From: Desulfobulbus sp. | GTDB taxonomy: Bacteria; Desulfobacterota; Desulfobulbia; Desulfobulbales; Desulfobulbaceae | Length of the DNA stretch: 6,365 nt | NCBI GenBank assembly: GCA_028684915.1 | Contig: JAQUEZ010000321.1 | Span: 1 to 6,365 of the forward strand | Reading direction: 5' to 3' | In this document: piece by piece, positions 4,325 through 6,365 of the stretch | Layout of the letters: each line of letters starts with the position of its first letter | Position numbering within the stretch: the stretch's first letter is position 1 | The notes under the pieces: generated by a model | The model's input: the letters and a program-made list of their open reading frames with translations, nothing else | Told to the model about the DNA's origin: nothing | The model's database searches: none | Program-made: the position numbers and the translations under genes

Positions 4325-4915
4325 TCAGCTTCGAGCCTGAAGCGTTCGTGCCACCATTAGCCTGAAAAGCGCTTCCATGCTTTCCTGCACTGCTGGCGAA
4401 TCGATGATGCCGAGCGCGCGGGCGATTGCCTCGAAAGTCGCCAGGCCTTCGGGGTGGGATTCTTTCCGTATTCCCCAGCCCGTTTTCGCCCCTTCCGGAA
4501 GACGCACCATGGTTGCGTGCTCCAGCCCGGGGAGTCGACGGCCCATCCGCGCCGCCTGGCGCCAGTTGCCATCCGGAACAACAAGGTTGACCGGCCTGGG
4601 GTCTTCTGCCAGCAAGGCCCGGCTCAGCACCTGTGCCTCCTCACCCGGATAGAGGAGCAGGGTTCGGCGCTGTTCGCTGTCGAGGTCCCGGAAGTCGAGC
4701 GGTTGCTCCTGGTGCCCCTGGATACGAAGCTCACTGTTGCAGAGCATGGTGAGGGCCAACGGCCCGGTTGCGGTCGGCTTGACCCATTCGCGGCGGTGCA
4801 TCACCAGGATGAGCCGCGTGGCCAGATCAAGTCGGGGGATGGCGCTGCAGATACAGAGTTGGCTGTGCAGGCGACATTGAGGACAACGTTCGCTTCGTTT
4901 TGATCGGGTACCCAT
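4325..4915 (-). CDS. DTW-domain tRNA-uridine aminocarboxypropyltransferase
   Basis: The 196-aa protein is of the DTW/TDD family, which uses S-adenosylmethionine to place a 3-amino-3-carboxypropyl group on uridine in tRNA (acp3U; E. coli TapT/YfiP). Four cysteines, CPQC (11-14) and CIC (21-23), form the N-terminal metal-binding knuckle. MHRREWVKPTATGPLA (39-54) matches the conserved H..E..K.TNT-like segment. LLYPGEEA (87-94), PDGNWRQA (114-121; the DxTW position reads DGNW) and HPEGLATFEA (154-163) follow in the expected order. Length is usual for the bacterial single-domain form. The ATG at 4915 has a GTAGGG ribosome site about seven bases before it. The gene converges on the ABC-F gene with a 31-bp gap and diverges from the cvfB-like gene. 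The family call is firm; the modified tRNA position is inferred from E. coli. Confidence 0.88.
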   Translation of the reverse strand: MGTRSKRSERCPQCRLHSQLCICSAIPRLDLATRLILVMHRREWVKPTATGPLALTMLCNSELRIQGHQEQPLDFRDLDSEQRRTLLLYPGEEAQVLSRALLAEDPRPVNLVVPDGNWRQAARMGRRLPGLEHATMVRLPEGAKTGWGIRKESHPEGLATFEAIARALGIIDSPAVQESMEALFRLMVARTLQARS

Positions 4916-5006
4916 GTATGTACCCTACCACATATCCTGCCGTAGTGATATCGTCGAATAATTTCCATCGTGGCAGTGCGCCATTATCTGGTATAACGTA
5001 AGAAAC

Positions 5007-5043
5007 TGACGGGAAACCTGCCATGGTGCATGCGTTCCCGTCA
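5007..5043. repeat. 9-bp perfect inverted repeat between divergent genes
   Basis: TGACGGGAA (5007-5015) and TTCCCGTCA (5035-5043) are perfect inverted copies around a 19-nt spacer that itself holds CATGG/GCATG symmetry. No U-run follows on either side, so it is not a standard terminator. It lies in the 210-bp gap between the DTW gene and the cvfB-like gene, about 80 bases before the latter's start. It could be an operator or a hairpin in the cvfB leader. I found no strong sigma70 promoter in this gap on either strand. Confidence 0.45.
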
Positions 5044-5125
5044 AGTGCCTGCTCCCGGCCGATTGCGGTTGGCACGGCGAGCAGTTCAGAGGCTGCAAAG
5101 CCTTATTACCCCGAAGGAGGGGCAT

Positions 5126-5992
5126 ATGGAGACTATGGAAAAACTGGAGCTTTGTCGTCAACACACCCTGCGGGTTGCCCGCATTGATAAGCAAGGGGTA
5201 TGGCTGGAGGCCGGCGACCGGTTGGCGCACCTTCCGCGGCGGGAGGCCCGTGACGTGGCGACCGGCGAGGAGTTGGAGGTGTTTCTCTACCAGGATGTGG
5301 CTGGCGAGTTGCAGGCTACATGCCGGCAGCCGCTTGCTCAGGCGGGTGAGTTTGCCATGCTGACGGTCCAATCGGTCGGCCCCCATGGGGCATTTCTTGA
5401 TTGGGGCCTGGCCAAGGATCTGCTTGCGCCGTTCAGTCTCCAACCCGACCGGATGCAGGTCGGCAGGAGCTACCTGGTTAAGGTCGAACTGGATGAAATG
5501 GGTCGTCCTTTCGCCAATGCCCGTATTGATACCTGCCTGGACAGCGAGCGGCCTGATCTGCGAGAAGGTGACCAGGTCGATCTGCTCATCTGGCAGTTCA
5601 CCGATCTCGGCGCCAAAGTTATCGTCAACCATCGCTTTCCGGCGCTGCTGTACCGGGATGAGTTGCCGCCCGGGGTCGGCGAGGGCGTGCCGCTGATCGG
5701 CTATGTGAAGCGGTTGCGCGACGACGGCAAGCTGGATGTGACCTTGCGCAAGGTCGGCGCCGAGGGGGTGGCGGATGCCCGCCAGGTCATCCTTGCCGCA
5801 CTGGCGGCCCAAGGCGGCAGCTTGCCGCTGCATGATCAGAGTTCGCCGGCGGCCATTCAGCAGGCGCTCGGCATGAGCAAGAAAACCTTTAAAAAGGCGG
5901 TGGGTGGACTCTACAAGGACGGCTTGGTGACGCTGACCAACGAGGGGGTCAGCTTGAAAGGGAAGGGCTTGGCAGCTGAGCGCAAAAAATAA
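5126..5992 (+). CDS. cvfB: CvfB/YitL-like S1 RNA-binding protein
   Basis: The 288-aa protein has the CvfB layout: three S1-like beta-barrels followed by a winged-helix domain. Barrel 1 spans ~10-67 (VARIDKQGVWLEAG, then LPRREA). Barrel 2 spans ~74-135, with VGPHGAFLDWGLAKDLLAPF, the best S1 signature. Barrel 3 spans ~148-207. The winged helix (~218-282) has IQQALGMSKKTFKKAVGGLYKDGLV and TNEGVSL. The family binds RNA; in Staphylococcus aureus CvfB influences virulence gene expression, and the Streptococcus pneumoniae structure shows this four-domain form. Its role in this kind of bacterium is not known to me. The ATG at 5126 follows AAGGAGG by five bases; an upstream GTG/ATG-free extension to 5030 is non-coding in character. 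It is followed after 115 bases by the homoserine dehydrogenase gene on the same strand. Confidence 0.88.
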   Translation: METMEKLELCRQHTLRVARIDKQGVWLEAGDRLAHLPRREARDVATGEELEVFLYQDVAGELQATCRQPLAQAGEFAMLTVQSVGPHGAFLDWGLAKDLLAPFSLQPDRMQVGRSYLVKVELDEMGRPFANARIDTCLDSERPDLREGDQVDLLIWQFTDLGAKVIVNHRFPALLYRDELPPGVGEGVPLIGYVKRLRDDGKLDVTLRKVGAEGVADARQVILAALAAQGGSLPLHDQSSPAAIQQALGMSKKTFKKAVGGLYKDGLVTLTNEGVSLKGKGLAAERKK

Positions 5993-6107
5993 CGGGCCGG
6001 CGGTTCCCGGGTCGAGCAGAATGGCTTGCTATCATGAATAGATGCTTTACTCTATTTCTATGCCGGTTACTACCGCCTGGAGTTCACGGCGTGAAGGGAG
6101 CAATGCG

Positions 6108-6365
6108 ATGCAAGAGATAAAGCTGGGTCTGCTTGGTTGCGGGACAGTTGGTACCGGAGTGGTGCGGCTGCTGCAGCATAATTCTTCTGTTATCCAGGAA
6201 AAGCTCGGCGCGAAACTGACGCTGAAGAGAATTGCGGTGCGCGATACCAGCAAGGTCCGGGATATTGCCTTGGCGCCCGGGGTCGTGACCGACGATTTCG
6301 AGTCGGTTCTTGCTGATCCTGAAATCGCTATTATTGTCGAACTTATCGGCGGGGATTGGCCGGCG
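6108..6365 (+). CDS. hom: Homoserine dehydrogenase, N-terminal part (cut by window edge)
   Basis: Only the first 86 residues are present. They form the start of the NAD(P)-binding Rossmann domain: KLGLLGCGTVGTGVVRLL holds the GxGxxG loop (residues 10-15), followed by RIAVRD at the end of the second strand and IIVELIGG at ~75-82, a stretch typical of bacterial homoserine dehydrogenases. The enzyme reduces aspartate semialdehyde to homoserine, the branch point to threonine, isoleucine and methionine. The full protein in this family is about 430 aa with a catalytic and a C-terminal ACT domain, both outside the window. The ATG at 6108 is preceded by AAGGGAG with seven bases between; an ATG at 6103 is out of frame. 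No clear terminator lies in the 115 bases after the cvfB-like gene, so co-transcription is possible. Confidence 0.92.
   Translation, partial: MQEIKLGLLGCGTVGTGVVRLLQHNSSVIQEKLGAKLTLKRIAVRDTSKVRDIALAPGVVTDDFESVLADPEIAIIVELIGGDWPA

Noticed and set aside
4925..5833. A 302-codon open frame on the - strand opposite the cvfB-like gene.
   Set aside because: It is a shadow frame of a well-supported S1-domain gene, with low-complexity composition and no ribosome site or family resemblance.
6026..6053. A promoter TTGCTA-N16-TACTCT before the homoserine dehydrogenase gene.
   Set aside because: The -10 matches only three of six bases, too weak to report as a feature.

Overview
The window joins a small mobile-gene region (about 1-1755) to a block of ordinary chromosomal genes (about 2474-6365). 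The housekeeping proteins (ABC-F ATPase, DTW-domain tRNA-modifying enzyme, CvfB-like S1 protein, homoserine dehydrogenase) read like those of a GC-rich proteobacterium. My best guess is a Geobacter/Pelobacter-type member of the Desulfuromonadales. That is an impression from the sequences; no database search was possible.

Left part. Bases 1-122 hold no gene I can recognise, and an intrinsic terminator follows at 123-154. Bases ~200-473 are the 3' end of a group II intron on the + strand: the C-terminal tail of its reverse transcriptase/maturase (213-395), domain V (405-436) and domain VI with a bulged A (437-473). The intron ends exactly inside the attC core of an integron gene cassette. Three cassettes follow in tandem, all read on the - strand. 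Cassette A (1702 to 1201) carries the gene at 1684-1262, cassette B (1200 to 822) the gene at 1176-889, and cassette C (from 821) the gene at 790-488, with its attC broken by the intron. Two complete attC sites are visible (1195-1258 and 816-886). In every cassette the first six bases are complementary, or nearly so, to that cassette's own R'' box, which a circular excised cassette requires. All three genes encode small unknown membrane proteins. No integron integrase lies next to the first cassette, so this is either an array without integrase or the edge of a larger integron outside the window.

Middle. Upstream of the first cassette are two CTATATAG-type direct repeats and an attI-like core site (1697-1755). 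Then comes a - strand gene for a 124-aa unknown protein (2130-1756). Its leader (about 2347-2131) has a sigma70-like promoter, a 20-codon reading frame and a strong terminator hairpin whose arm overlaps that reading frame, a layout that resembles attenuation.

Right part. A near-consensus sigma70 promoter (2474-2502) drives an ABC-F gene (2656-4293) through a leader of about 147 nt containing a terminator-like hairpin. Convergent to it is the DTW-domain gene (4915-4325). Divergent from that is the cvfB-like gene (5126-5992), followed by the 5' part of the homoserine dehydrogenase gene (6108 to the window edge). The ABC-F, DTW and CvfB proteins all relate to ribosomes, tRNA or RNA. The last gene belongs to threonine/methionine synthesis.
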